Under the pieces are notes generated by a model. The model was given only the letters and a program-made list of their open reading frames with translations, made no database searches and had not been told where the DNA came from. A stretch of DNA of 64,000 nucleotides, from assembly GCA_019828565.1 (NCBI GenBank), contig JAHDYR010000012.1, forward strand, positions 620,001-684,000. The letters are read 5' to 3'. The DNA is from Carpediemonas membranifera (taxonomy: Eukaryota; Fornicata). Position 1 is the first letter of the stretch, and every line of letters begins with the position of its first letter. Position numbers and translations under genes: made by a program. Below, one piece after another: positions 53,817 through 63,071 of the stretch.

Positions 53817-55775
53817 TTATACGTCTAATAAAGGCGCCTCGTCCTCCGTTGCCTTGAGGCCGTGTTGAATGAAGTAAACGATCAGTGAGGGGTGCCCGCC
53901 CCGCCCTATCACAGAGCCGGGGTTCAGCAGCAGCAGGCAGCTCGAGACGAAGACGGAGACGGCCCCGACAAAAAGAATAAATATGACTGCGGTCGGCAGC
54001 AGCGAGCAGATAACAGACGTCAGCAGGGCCGCGGCGAGGTCACCCAGCGCGAACCCGGCGGTGACGATGGCGCTCACTGAAAGGAAGTCCGCAGCCCCGG
54101 CTTGGGCGATCTCCCTAATGTTCGAGGCGTACGTCGCCATGACGGCCATGAGAACGAGGGCGGCGCCGAACTGGGCGAGGATCAGGGCGTTCGCCTCGAC
54201 GGGGCCCGTGGTGATCATGGCGGCGACAATCAGGGCGCTGGTGACCATGTTCCCGGCGAGTCCTATGAGGGCGCCCCCGGCGTTCCCCAGGTAGCACAGG
54301 GCGGCCGGGACGACACTGGGGCCGACCAGCAGGACCAGCCCGAGCACGCTGATGCCGCCGCGGTACGAGTTGATCGTCATGCGGACGAGAGCGTCGTCGT
54401 GCCGGGTGAACTGGTTGATGCCGTCGACGATGATCGACGAGCCGAACGACACCAGCGCCGTGCCTAGCAGCACCACGACGAGGGAGGGGCTGGGCGTGGC
54501 GTTCGTCAAGAAGGGGGGCTGCTCCGTCGGGGGCATGCGGTCGATGACCTCGTCGGCGTCCTCTGCTTTCCTCGTGTCGTAGCTGACGTCGAGTAGCCCG
54601 AACGCCGCCCCGAGCAGGACTATGGGTGTGACAGCGAATAGCGCCATGCGGACCCAGCGGGGCCAGACGTACTGCTGGGCGGGGTCGAACGTCTCCTGGT
54701 AATACGACTGTAGCTGGGTCTGGTCGCCCGTGAAGACCGACATCAGCACAGTCATGAAGACGGGCTGGGCCTGGCGAGGGCAGATGGCTGCCACGGTGCT
54801 GATGCTGGCAGCGAGGATCATGGGGTAGGCGAAGTACGTGCACACGACGACAGCGACCTCGAGCACCGCCCGGAACGTCGTGGACGTCAGAAAGAGCGAC
54901 ACAGCCCGCAGCCCGAGCTGCAGCAGCGCCGGGCCCAATGCAGCGATACCCAGCCAACCCGCGGCGCTGATATGCGTCGCAGTGAACACCTTCTTTGGCA
55001 GTCTGGCGACGAGTAATGACGCAGCTGTCGCGGCCGCCAGCGCGCCGACCGAGAGTGCCATCGTGATCAGGCCGGCCAGCGGGCTTGTGTCCCACCGGGA
55101 AGGAGGGTTCATTGTGACAGTGAGCAGCGAGGCGGGGCAGGCAGCGAGCATGACGGCGACTATGTGGCGGGCCCCGAACGGGACAAGCCACATGTACGGC
55201 CTGTAGCCCTGCAGCGACCTGTAGACGCCGACAACACTCGCACATGCCAGCACGATACAGGTGCCGCCCGCGATGAGCGGGATGAAAGGGACAAGCTGGA
55301 ACATGGCGACCTGATACACGGCGACGAAGAGCAGAAAGGTCGCCGCCATCACCGCGAACAACGCGTTTACCGCCATGAACGCTGCCAGAACCTTTGTGCT
55401 GTGCAGGCATGTGGCGGGCTGCAGCATCAGGAGGGACGGCAGCAGGACCGGGGCAACAAAGATGACGTTGGGGGCGATGCTGGTGAGCTCGCCAATGAAA
55501 TTGAAGATACTGGACAAGCTAGTGAGTTCAAATGTTCTAAAGGATGGAATAATGGCAAGATCATTGACGGAAGAGATCAACAGCACGAACAGGATGGGAA
55601 TGGAGCCCATCGTCAGGACATCCCACTTGTACCGCAACGTGTCTCTCTCCTCGTCGATTTGAACCGTCGAGACACGGTCAAGGTACCGCCAGAACATCGT
55701 CAAGTAATCGCGATGCGATCTCAACCTCGGACAAGCAAGGAGAAATCCGCGCAAGATGCCGGATTTGCTGAACAT
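53817..55775 (-). CDS. large polytopic membrane protein (652 aa)
   Basis: ATG at 55775. A cytoplasmic-like N-terminal stretch of about 45 residues contains a basic and aromatic region. About 14 hydrophobic helices follow, with a hydrophilic loop at about residues 350-440 (QSYYQETFDPAQQYVWPRW, DADEVIDRMPPTEQPPF). The C-terminal tail is acidic and ends EAPLLDV. An internal DGINQFTRHDDALVRM loop separates helix groups. No transporter family recognised. The stop is TAAAT. Confidence 0.68.
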   Translation of the reverse strand: MFSKSGILRGFLLACPRLRSHRDYLTMFWRYLDRVSTVQIDEERDTLRYKWDVLTMGSIPILFVLLISSVNDLAIIPSFRTFELTSLSSIFNFIGELTSIAPNVIFVAPVLLPSLLMLQPATCLHSTKVLAAFMAVNALFAVMAATFLLFVAVYQVAMFQLVPFIPLIAGGTCIVLACASVVGVYRSLQGYRPYMWLVPFGARHIVAVMLAACPASLLTVTMNPPSRWDTSPLAGLITMALSVGALAAATAASLLVARLPKKVFTATHISAAGWLGIAALGPALLQLGLRAVSLFLTSTTFRAVLEVAVVVCTYFAYPMILAASISTVAAICPRQAQPVFMTVLMSVFTGDQTQLQSYYQETFDPAQQYVWPRWVRMALFAVTPIVLLGAAFGLLDVSYDTRKAEDADEVIDRMPPTEQPPFLTNATPSPSLVVVLLGTALVSFGSSIIVDGINQFTRHDDALVRMTINSYRGGISVLGLVLLVGPSVVPAALCYLGNAGGALIGLAGNMVTSALIVAAMITTGPVEANALILAQFGAALVLMAVMATYASNIREIAQAGAADFLSVSAIVTAGFALGDLAAALLTSVICSLLPTAVIFILFVGAVSVFVSSCLLLLNPGSVIGRGGHPSLIVYFIQHGLKATEDEAPLLDV

Positions 55776-56147
55776 CTTGTGGCCGTTGGAGGTCCATGTG
55801 ACCTGTTACAGTGGAAGTTGGGGTGGTGTCGTCTGGTGCTGCGTCGGGTAACTCGGTGCGGGTAGGGCGGGACACACCAGCTGATGGGTCAGGCGTAGTC
55901 GCTGTGGAGTAGGGCTGTGACTGACAACGAGATTGATGCTGCCCCTCATCAAACTAGGATGCTTAGAAACAAAATGACAGCATGATACGGTAATGGCGGA
56001 CATCATGATGCTTTCTACTGTAAACGCACTCTCCCTACTTTGGGTCCATTGCAGACATGTCATACATTTGTCAAGGGCCTCGCGCTGAAATCGCACTTTT
56101 AGCCTCGAGTCAGTGCAGTTTATGCAAACATAAGCGGATACAAAATA
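55776..56147. other. intergenic stretch including the tRNA 3' flank
   Basis: 372 bp. It contains the 13-nt match GTGCAGTTTATGC at 56113-56125 on the plus strand, without an ATG at the usual distance, and the TTTT terminator of the minus-strand tRNA. No ORF is seen. Confidence 0.4.
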
Positions 56148-56220
56148 CTCCTCTGCCGGGACTCGAACCCGGGTCTTGTGGGTGAAAACCACATGTTCTA
56201 ACCATCTATACCACAGAGGA
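56148..56220 (-). tRNA. tRNA-Glu (anticodon TTC)
   Basis: 73 nt without encoded CCA. Acceptor stem TCCTCTG/CAGAGGA, anticodon stem TGTGG/CCACA with loop TTTTCAC, anticodon TTC at plus-strand 56184-56186, and T arm CCGGGTTCGAGTCCCGG. TTTT lies 2 nt after the discriminator base. No intron. Confidence 0.95.
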
Positions 56221-57470
56221 TAGAGACGTCAGCTCCGGCGTGAGATAATGGAGCATGGGCGATGGATCTGCCTGATTCGATTTATTCGAGCCGAACGAAT
56301 CGGGATCGAATCAATTACGGCCAGATGGCTGAAGAAACCGAGAACAACACCGGGGACCGCACGCCTGAAGCAGAGAAGATCCCAGATCCGCAGAAGCGCA
56401 TCAACGAACTAACAGGCGAGTTATTGACGCTTCGAGATTTAATGTCGCTGGAGTGGCGCCACCCGGACTCACTAGCCATGCGTAACGAGTCCGAATGGCT
56501 GCAGATGCTCTACAGGGACATCGTCCTCCACCCGAGCTGGACAACCGAGACGATCAAGCTTCAGCTAATGCTCCGTCATGAGCTTCTCCTCATTAAGGAC
56601 ATCAATGGCTTTCACTACGCCGACGCAGTCAAGGACTACGTCAGAGCCCGACGTTCCAGGATCCGTGATTCCGAGAGCCTCACCGTCCTCATCGCAGAGG
56701 CCCGCTCCAGTGCCAGAGTCGCCCCCAAGAGCGATAAGCGCCCCAGAAAAAAACTAATTGTGCAAGACCATCAATCAACCGAACCACCACTCCCCACAAC
56801 CCGTCGAGCGGGTTCTCTCCGCCACTCAGTGGCCGCGTGGCGGCGCTTGGGAGCGCCATCCGACGTGGTCTCTTGGGTTGGCGACGGCATACCCATCGAA
56901 CTGACACAACAACCGAGCAATCCTCGAATATTCCATCTCCCAGAGAAGGACTTAGCCAAGCTCGATCCGCTGGTGCGCGAAATGCTCTCATCGGGTGCCA
57001 TACACCGCGTCTCATCACCACCGAAGCTCACATGTCCTCTCTTTCCAGTCCCGAAGGGTACAGACAAATGGAGAGCAGTCCACAACCTCATACCGCTCAA
57101 CAAGGTCTCCAAAGAGCGCCGTACGTTCCGCTTGTTCGGTGCCAAGAGAGCAGTTTTAAGCCTTGCGCCAGGAGACATGATGATGTCGCTAGATCTCCAT
57201 GCAGGCTACCACCACGTGTCCATTCACCCATCATCGCAGTCCCTCCTAGGCTTTATTCACCGCGGCGTCCACTATCAGTTCACAGTCCTCCCATTCGGAT
57301 GGTCCGCGGCGCCATTCTACTTCCAGAAGATCATGATTACCGTTGTTCGTTTCGCAGACGAAACGGGGGGTGAAGCTTTACAAGCAAAACAAAAAGACGA
57401 TTCGGGACCCTGCCCGGGGATCGGATCGGATCATCAATCAAATAAATATTTGATAGAAGTGCCGCGCTGA
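56221..57470 (+). mobile_element. truncated retrotransposon carrying a reverse transcriptase N-terminus (DIRS-like)
   Basis: It begins within about 40 bp of the 5' end of tRNA-Glu. The open frame 56262-57470 has a 250-residue polar N-terminal region and then RT palm motifs. The RT homology stops at about 57345, after which the sequence is unrelated. No terminal repeats were recognised, so element limits are approximate. Confidence 0.7.
56262..57470 (+). CDS. retrotransposon protein with partial reverse transcriptase (402 aa)
   Basis: RT motifs are FPVPKGTDKWRAVHNLIPLN, MMSLDLHAGYHHVSIHPSS (catalytic Asp in SLDL) and YQFTVLPFGWSAAPFYFQK. The HPSSxxxLGF...YQFxxLPFG.SxAP pattern points to DIRS-like rather than copia elements. 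The YxDD box, RNase H and downstream domains are missing: after QKIMITVVRF the frame leaves RT sequence and ends in unrelated codons. Presumed non-functional. Confidence 0.75.
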   Translation: MDLPDSIYSSRTNRDRINYGQMAEETENNTGDRTPEAEKIPDPQKRINELTGELLTLRDLMSLEWRHPDSLAMRNESEWLQMLYRDIVLHPSWTTETIKLQLMLRHELLLIKDINGFHYADAVKDYVRARRSRIRDSESLTVLIAEARSSARVAPKSDKRPRKKLIVQDHQSTEPPLPTTRRAGSLRHSVAAWRRLGAPSDVVSWVGDGIPIELTQQPSNPRIFHLPEKDLAKLDPLVREMLSSGAIHRVSSPPKLTCPLFPVPKGTDKWRAVHNLIPLNKVSKERRTFRLFGAKRAVLSLAPGDMMMSLDLHAGYHHVSIHPSSQSLLGFIHRGVHYQFTVLPFGWSAAPFYFQKIMITVVRFADETGGEALQAKQKDDSGPCPGIGSDHQSNKYLIEVPR

Positions 57471-57826
57471 CACTTCCTTCCCAGTGGTAACGACCACGAG
57501 TAACGGGCGCGGCGGCGAGGACTGGTCTATGATATTTCATCCGAAACCCATCAAATGCGATGGTTTGATTAGATAGTTGAGCGTGAAGACGAACAACTCC
57601 ATTGAAGGAGGTTATTGAGCTAAAGAGCTCCTAGGTGCTGAAAATGACCTCCATTGGCCTCAATAGGCCCTCGTTGGCGAGATACGAGAACTTTCACGAA
57701 AGCTTCGGATCTTCGACGGGATTCTTCCTCGCAAGCGGTCCATTAGTCTCAATTAAGCAACATCAAGCTTCTCAGACAGCAGTTTATAGTTTAGGACGTG
57801 CTAAGGTCCCGATCAGATGGGGATCA
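57471..57826. other. unassigned sequence between retroelement fragments
   Basis: 356 bp with no coding signal. It lies downstream of the stop of the minus-strand Ty3-type pol and may hold its 3' untranslated region or LTR remnant. No inverted TG...CA ends or primer-binding site could be recognised. Confidence 0.35.
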
Positions 57827-59205
57827 TCATCGCCAGCGGCGACGACGAGCCAGCGCCTCGAGGGGTGCCACAGCCGTCGGGTGATCCAGTAGATAGGCGT
57901 CCAGGGCTTGCAGGCGGTAGTTCTCCTGGTTTAGCGGGATCCAGGAGTCCTCCTCGGGCTCATAACCCTTCCAGCGGACACGGAGACGGCGACCCTTCAT
58001 GTCGAGGTCCTTGACGGACTCGACCTCGAACTCACGGTCTTGGCGGGCTACGAGTGCCCGAAGTTCTGCGAGTGACTGGCCTCGGCGGCGGTGGAAAGGC
58101 CGGAGGCGCTCTGACGCGACGGTGAACTGGTCGGCGTCGTCGGTGAGGGACTGAATGATGACCGATCCCTTGACCTTCCCCTCCTGTATGACGCGGAACG
58201 GGCCGCGCCACTTCATGGCCAGCTTCATCGGCTTGATGGGGGCCAGCAGTACGAGGCTCCCGCTGGTATAAGCTCGGTAGGTCGTGGACGCAACACGGCC
58301 GAGCTTCTTGGCATGGTCGCGGGATACAGAGTTCCTGGCTCGTGTGTAGCGCTCCTCCCGACTCTGAGTATCCTTGTGGAAGCCGTCGTGACCAAAGAGG
58401 AGGGTCAACGGGGACTGATGGGTCACGGGGTGTACTCGCGAGTTGAGTATGAGGGCCACTTGCGGGAGCATGTCGCTCCAAGCGGCTTCGTGTTCATCTA
58501 CGAGCGTCCTCATGTGACGGGCGATCTCAGCATTCATGCGTTCGACCTTTCCGTTTGCTTGGGGGTGGTACGGCGTAGAGAAGCGGTGTTCGATCGTGAG
58601 GCTTCTTGTGAGCTCTTCGATTAAACTGTTCTTGTACTGCGAGCCTTGGTCCGTCTGTATGAACTCCGGCACGCCGAACGCGGCGCAGAACTTGTAGATT
58701 GCGTCGGCGGCGTCTTTTGCTGACGTAGTGTGCGTCGGGAATAGAGAAACGTGTCGAGAGAACGCGTCTACGATCACGACGACGTACTTCTGGCCGTGTT
58801 CGTCCTGGGCAAACGGGCCCAGGGTGTCGACCTGGACGGACTGGAAGGGTATTGTCCGCAGGTCTGGGTGTTGGGGGACCGGCAAGCGCTGGCCTGGGCG
58901 GACACGCTGGCACTCGGTGCACGTTGTGAAGAAAGCTCGGGCATCCTCCCACATGCCGGGCCACTGGACGCCCGCCTTTCGCAGACGGCGTATCATCTCG
59001 GGGGGGCCCACATGACCAACCGCGGTGTTGTGCACCTTGGTGAGCTCAGCTTGTGGGTCGATCATGACGAAGTCCTCGCCTCTCCCGTTCACGTGCACAG
59101 CGTAGACAGTGTCGACGTTGAGGTCGGGGAGGACACGAGATAGGGCGTCTGCTACCGTGTTAGCCTCGCCAGCGACATGTTCGAGAGTAAAGTTTGAGTT
59201 TTTGA
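57827..59205 (-). mobile_element. Ty3-type retrotransposon 3' pol fragment (integrase plus chromodomain)
   Basis: The single open frame ends at TGA 57827 and starts abruptly at about 59200, inside the end of RNase H (NFTLEHVAGEANTVADALSR). Domain order: H2C2 zinc finger (HNTAVGH ... CTEC), integrase core with D (VQVDTLGP), D (IQTDQGSQY) and E (NGKVERMNAE), an integrase C-terminal region, and a chromodomain near the end (VRWKGYEPEEDSWIP). The catalytic residues are intact. All upstream pol parts are missing at the junction with the neighbouring LINE, so the element is interrupted rather than only decayed. Confidence 0.9.
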
Positions 59206-59565
59206 GTTTATTTTTTGATACAGTGCCGGGGTGTCCACCTCCAGGCACTGGCCACAACCCGAGCCAGACGAGCGGTGATCAGCCGCAGGAGGGCAACGGT
59301 TCTCATAACATTGGAAGCCAGAGCTGCGGCGCCCAAGAGTACTGTTCTGAAGCTGCAGGGAGAGGAGGGCCTAAAACCCCTTCGAAGAAGGGTAAAAAGA
59401 TGACCCACGCGGGTCGGCCAGCTCACAACTTCCAGCTCTTGGCGCTGCGGGACTCTGTGCTCCGAGCCCGATGGGGCTCCCTCAGGACGATGATCGAGGA
59501 GGTCCTGAGACCGGGGAGGACGGTGGCGTTTTCCTATGTAAGCGAGGGAACCTACCAGTCACGCG

Positions 59566-62500
59566 TCACAAAAGTACACTCAACATATGTGTGAGCTTGG
59601 CGTCGTCACGCCTGCTCAGGGTCAGGGGGTCCTTGAAAAGGAGGATGGGGTTAATCTTGAAGTGGTCGCACTTAGCCAAGTGGGTCTGGTTCAGGACAAC
59701 CCACGTCCTGGATCTCAGCACTGCTAAGGTCTTGGTAGGGGACGTCAGGATCTCAATCACAGCCGCGGCGATGGCCTCACCCCTGACAGAGAGGACATGC
59801 CTCAAGAGCTGCGGCGGCTTCCGGTTCATCCTTCAGGTCCTGTAGGATTCCCCTGACCGGCTGCCACGCGTCAGGAAGAGCCCCTCTCGTTGGCATTGGT
59901 AGACACGATAGCCGTAGCATCGCGAGGCGCTTCGCTGGCCCAGCCGTTAGATGGTCGAGGTATGGCTGCCTGGCCGGGTAGTTAGAGCGGGTAAAAGGGC
60001 GGGTGAGTGCCGACTCCGTGACGTATCTCCTGACAGCCACTTTGTTACCACGGCAGATTATGTCGTGAGAGAGCTGGGCTGCTCGACAGGCTGCTAGGTC
60101 AAGGCTGTCGGAGTGGGACAGGCCAAGGCTGCCTTGTGCCTCAGCAATGCAGTCTGGGAGATCCTTGCCCGGATGGATTCTCGCCCATCTCACCCCTTGC
60201 TTGAATCTGTCCAGCAGGAGCATTGCCTCTGGATGCAGCCAGCCTAGCTCCAGGTACTTCGCCTCCGATGCAGTTGGGCTGATCCTTAGGGCTGCCGATG
60301 CAAGCTTGCCTACCTGGGAGACAGCCTTATGATTAGCCCAGACGCTCCACCCGTACAGCAGCTTGGGGAGGGTGTAGACCTCTACAATGCGAGGACAGAA
60401 CTTGGAGTGCATCACGCCGCTAGCTCTCAGTAGTCGTAGCTCTCTGTCTATCCTTTCGCCCATAGTCCTATTCTGGGTGGAGAAGTCTCGGGACGTATCG
60501 AAGAGGACCCCTAGGAGCTTGACCGCGTCTCTCTTAATGACTGGATTGCCATGGATGGTGAGGGAGGGGGTGTCGTCCTCTGAGACATAGGTGGTCTTAT
60601 CGTTGGGCTCCAAGGATAGCGCTAGCATGCATGTCCATGCCGCCGTAAGTGCTGCCTCCAACCACTTAAGGGAGGGAGCTACTATTGTAATGTCATCAAC
60701 GAACAGGACTGTGACAATCCAGGGAACGCACGGCCTTGCTGCCACTCGTCTCAGGGTCTCTATGTCGGGAGGAAGCTTCTCAATTGCTTCCTTCCCTAGA
60801 GCGGTTAAGCTTGCAATGATGTGAGGGACTTCCGCAAGGTATCTTGTGAAGATGAAGGGAGCAGTGGTGCATCCTTGCCGTACTCCTGTGTTGGTAGCGG
60901 CGCTAGTGCTGCTACCTCGCATAGAGATCCTTGTGTGCAAATGCATCTCCTTCAACATCTCAATGGCCCTTCTGTTCCCCCCCTCAACGAGTCCAATGCA
61001 TCTCTCCTCGGGACACGGTCAAAGGCCTTAGCCACGTCCAGAGTCCCAATGTGGGTCGCTTTGAACCCACGTCTCGCGTGCTCAATAGCCCATAGTGCAT
61101 CAACCGATGAAACACCCGGCCTTGCACCGTATTGTTCAGGGGGGAAGAGGGTTGTCTCGGTCAATCGTGCGGATCATCATTGTGCCGAGCACCTTGTGGG
61201 CTGTGGAAAGTAGGGAGATAGGTCTGAACGCCACAGGAGCATCGCTAGTAGAGCCGGGCTTTTTCAATGGAATTACCACGGCGGTATGCCACTCTGCTGG
61301 GGTCTTGAGTTGGTCAATGCACTTCTGTAGCAGAGTCTTGAGCGCCTCCTTGAGGACTGGGCAATATTTGAAAATTGCCGGGGTTAGTCCATCACTGCCT
61401 GGGGCTGATCTATTCTTGGCAGATTTGAGAGCCCCTTCCAGGAGAGTGTCCGTGATTTCGAGCTCTATATCGGGGCGAGAGATGGATGGTTCTACTGCTC
61501 CTGCCACATATGATACTGACGCATACCACTCCTCGAAGGCCTTGGCTACTTCTTCTCGGTTGGTGATCACTCTGCCTCCTACTGTGGTGGTAGCAGGAAG
61601 GCCGGGTCCTCTGAGTAAGCCTTCCAGGTCTCTGCGAAGACCAGACACTCTGGCCTGCCCCTTCAAAAAGCTTCCAATGGACGTATCTAAAGAATTCAGG
61701 GGACATGACATCCATGCTCTCAGAGACTCGCTTGGCTCGGGCATGGTAGGCTTTGAGTGTTGAGTGGGCGTGGCTCTCCGAGGATGCTAACGCTACTGAT
61801 AGCATTGCTGATGATAGCTCAGAGCACACGAGAGCTTTGGGGCCTCTGCTCGTCCTCTCCTTGAGCTGATGTTGGTGGCGATGATCCTCAATGATGAGCT
61901 CATAGAGCCGTTCAGGGGAAATACCGATCTGCTCTCCGGCGACAAACCAGTGGTCGTAGTCTTCTGCTCTCTCGACTTCTCTCACTTCATGTGAGGCCGC
62001 AGTGTCCACCAACGCCCATCGGTTGATAGTCGACGTCAGGCTTTGAAAGGCTTGGTCGACATCAAGGTGGCTGATGTTCCTCAGGAGAGTCCTCGCCTTT
62101 CGATGATCCTTGCTGCATTCAAGTACGTTAGCCACATGTCTTTCGTTGAGGACTGCTGTTGCCTTGCTCCTCGTGCGAAAGTAACCCGTTATGCCTGATC
62201 TTGCTACAACCGCTCTGTGTCCTTTGGGTTCAAGGGATACTGTGAGCGGCTTCTTGATGAGATCAGCCAGCTTAGGTGTTGCTGCGATGCCATCAATTAC
62301 TCTGTCCATGAAGGTCGGGCCGTCGGGCACTACCAGTCTCAAGCCACACTCCTTTAGGGTGGTAGCCCACAGCGTCGATGGATCTAGTAGGTTCGTGTTG
62401 AAGTCTCCCATGACAAGAACTTGGAGCCCTTGCTCAATAGCTTTCTTCACCTCGGAGGACAGTAGAGTGTGGAACTCTTTCTTGGCTTGTGCTCCCGTGC

Positions 62501-63071
62501 ATGGACTATAGATGGACATGACACGGACCTTCAGTTTGCCAGCTGTTACAAACACGCAGCCTAGGTCAGCTTGAATCAACCTTGGAGAGTGGGGTTGGTT
62601 CTCGACGTATGTGCAGAGCTCAGCTAATTCCTTCCTCAGCATGATGCCTACGCCTAGATGCTTTGTCTCGGACTCTGACTTGATCACTCCGTGGTATAGC
62701 AGGACCTTGTCATTCGTTGTGGGCAGCTCCGGGGACTGGGCCCACCACCATAGCTCCTGAATGGCCATGATGTCCACGTCTTGTACTAGAGCAAGAGTCA
62801 TCTTGGTGATGTTGAGTGATGTGCAATTCCACGAGTAGAGGTGACCATTTACTGGTCGTCTACCTGCTTGACTTCGCCCTCTCTGATTCCTGAAGGTCGC
62901 AGGCGAGACTCGCGTGGCTAAGCTTGGAGCTGGCGTGGAAGAAGCCGGTGGCTCAACCTTACTCCAGTTACCGTCGTGAGCTCGGGCACTCTGGAGAGCT
63001 TTGAACACCGGAGAAAGGTCCCACGCTTCGCTGACCCATGCTGTTTCTGCCTTCTGTATGAGGGCATCCAT
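59566..63071 (-). pseudogene. LINE ORF2: endonuclease plus reverse transcriptase, frame-broken
   Basis: ATG at 63071. Endonuclease/exonuclease/phosphatase motifs: YSWNCTSLN, MAIQELWWW, SIYSPC, MGDFNTNLLDP, PTFMDRVIDG and a terminal GHRAVVARS. RT motifs: RSAPGSDGLTPAI, FRPISLLSTAHKVLGTMM, EQYGARPG, LDVAKAFDRVPR, GVRQGCTTAPFIF, VTVLFVDDITI and KLLGVLFD. A Cys motif (ACPLC) follows near the end. Frame changes occur near 61660, 61140, 60985 and 59795, each at a homopolymer (T5/G4, C6, G7, G4). Apart from these the reading frame is well preserved, indicating a young copy or assembly errors. Confidence 0.88.
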
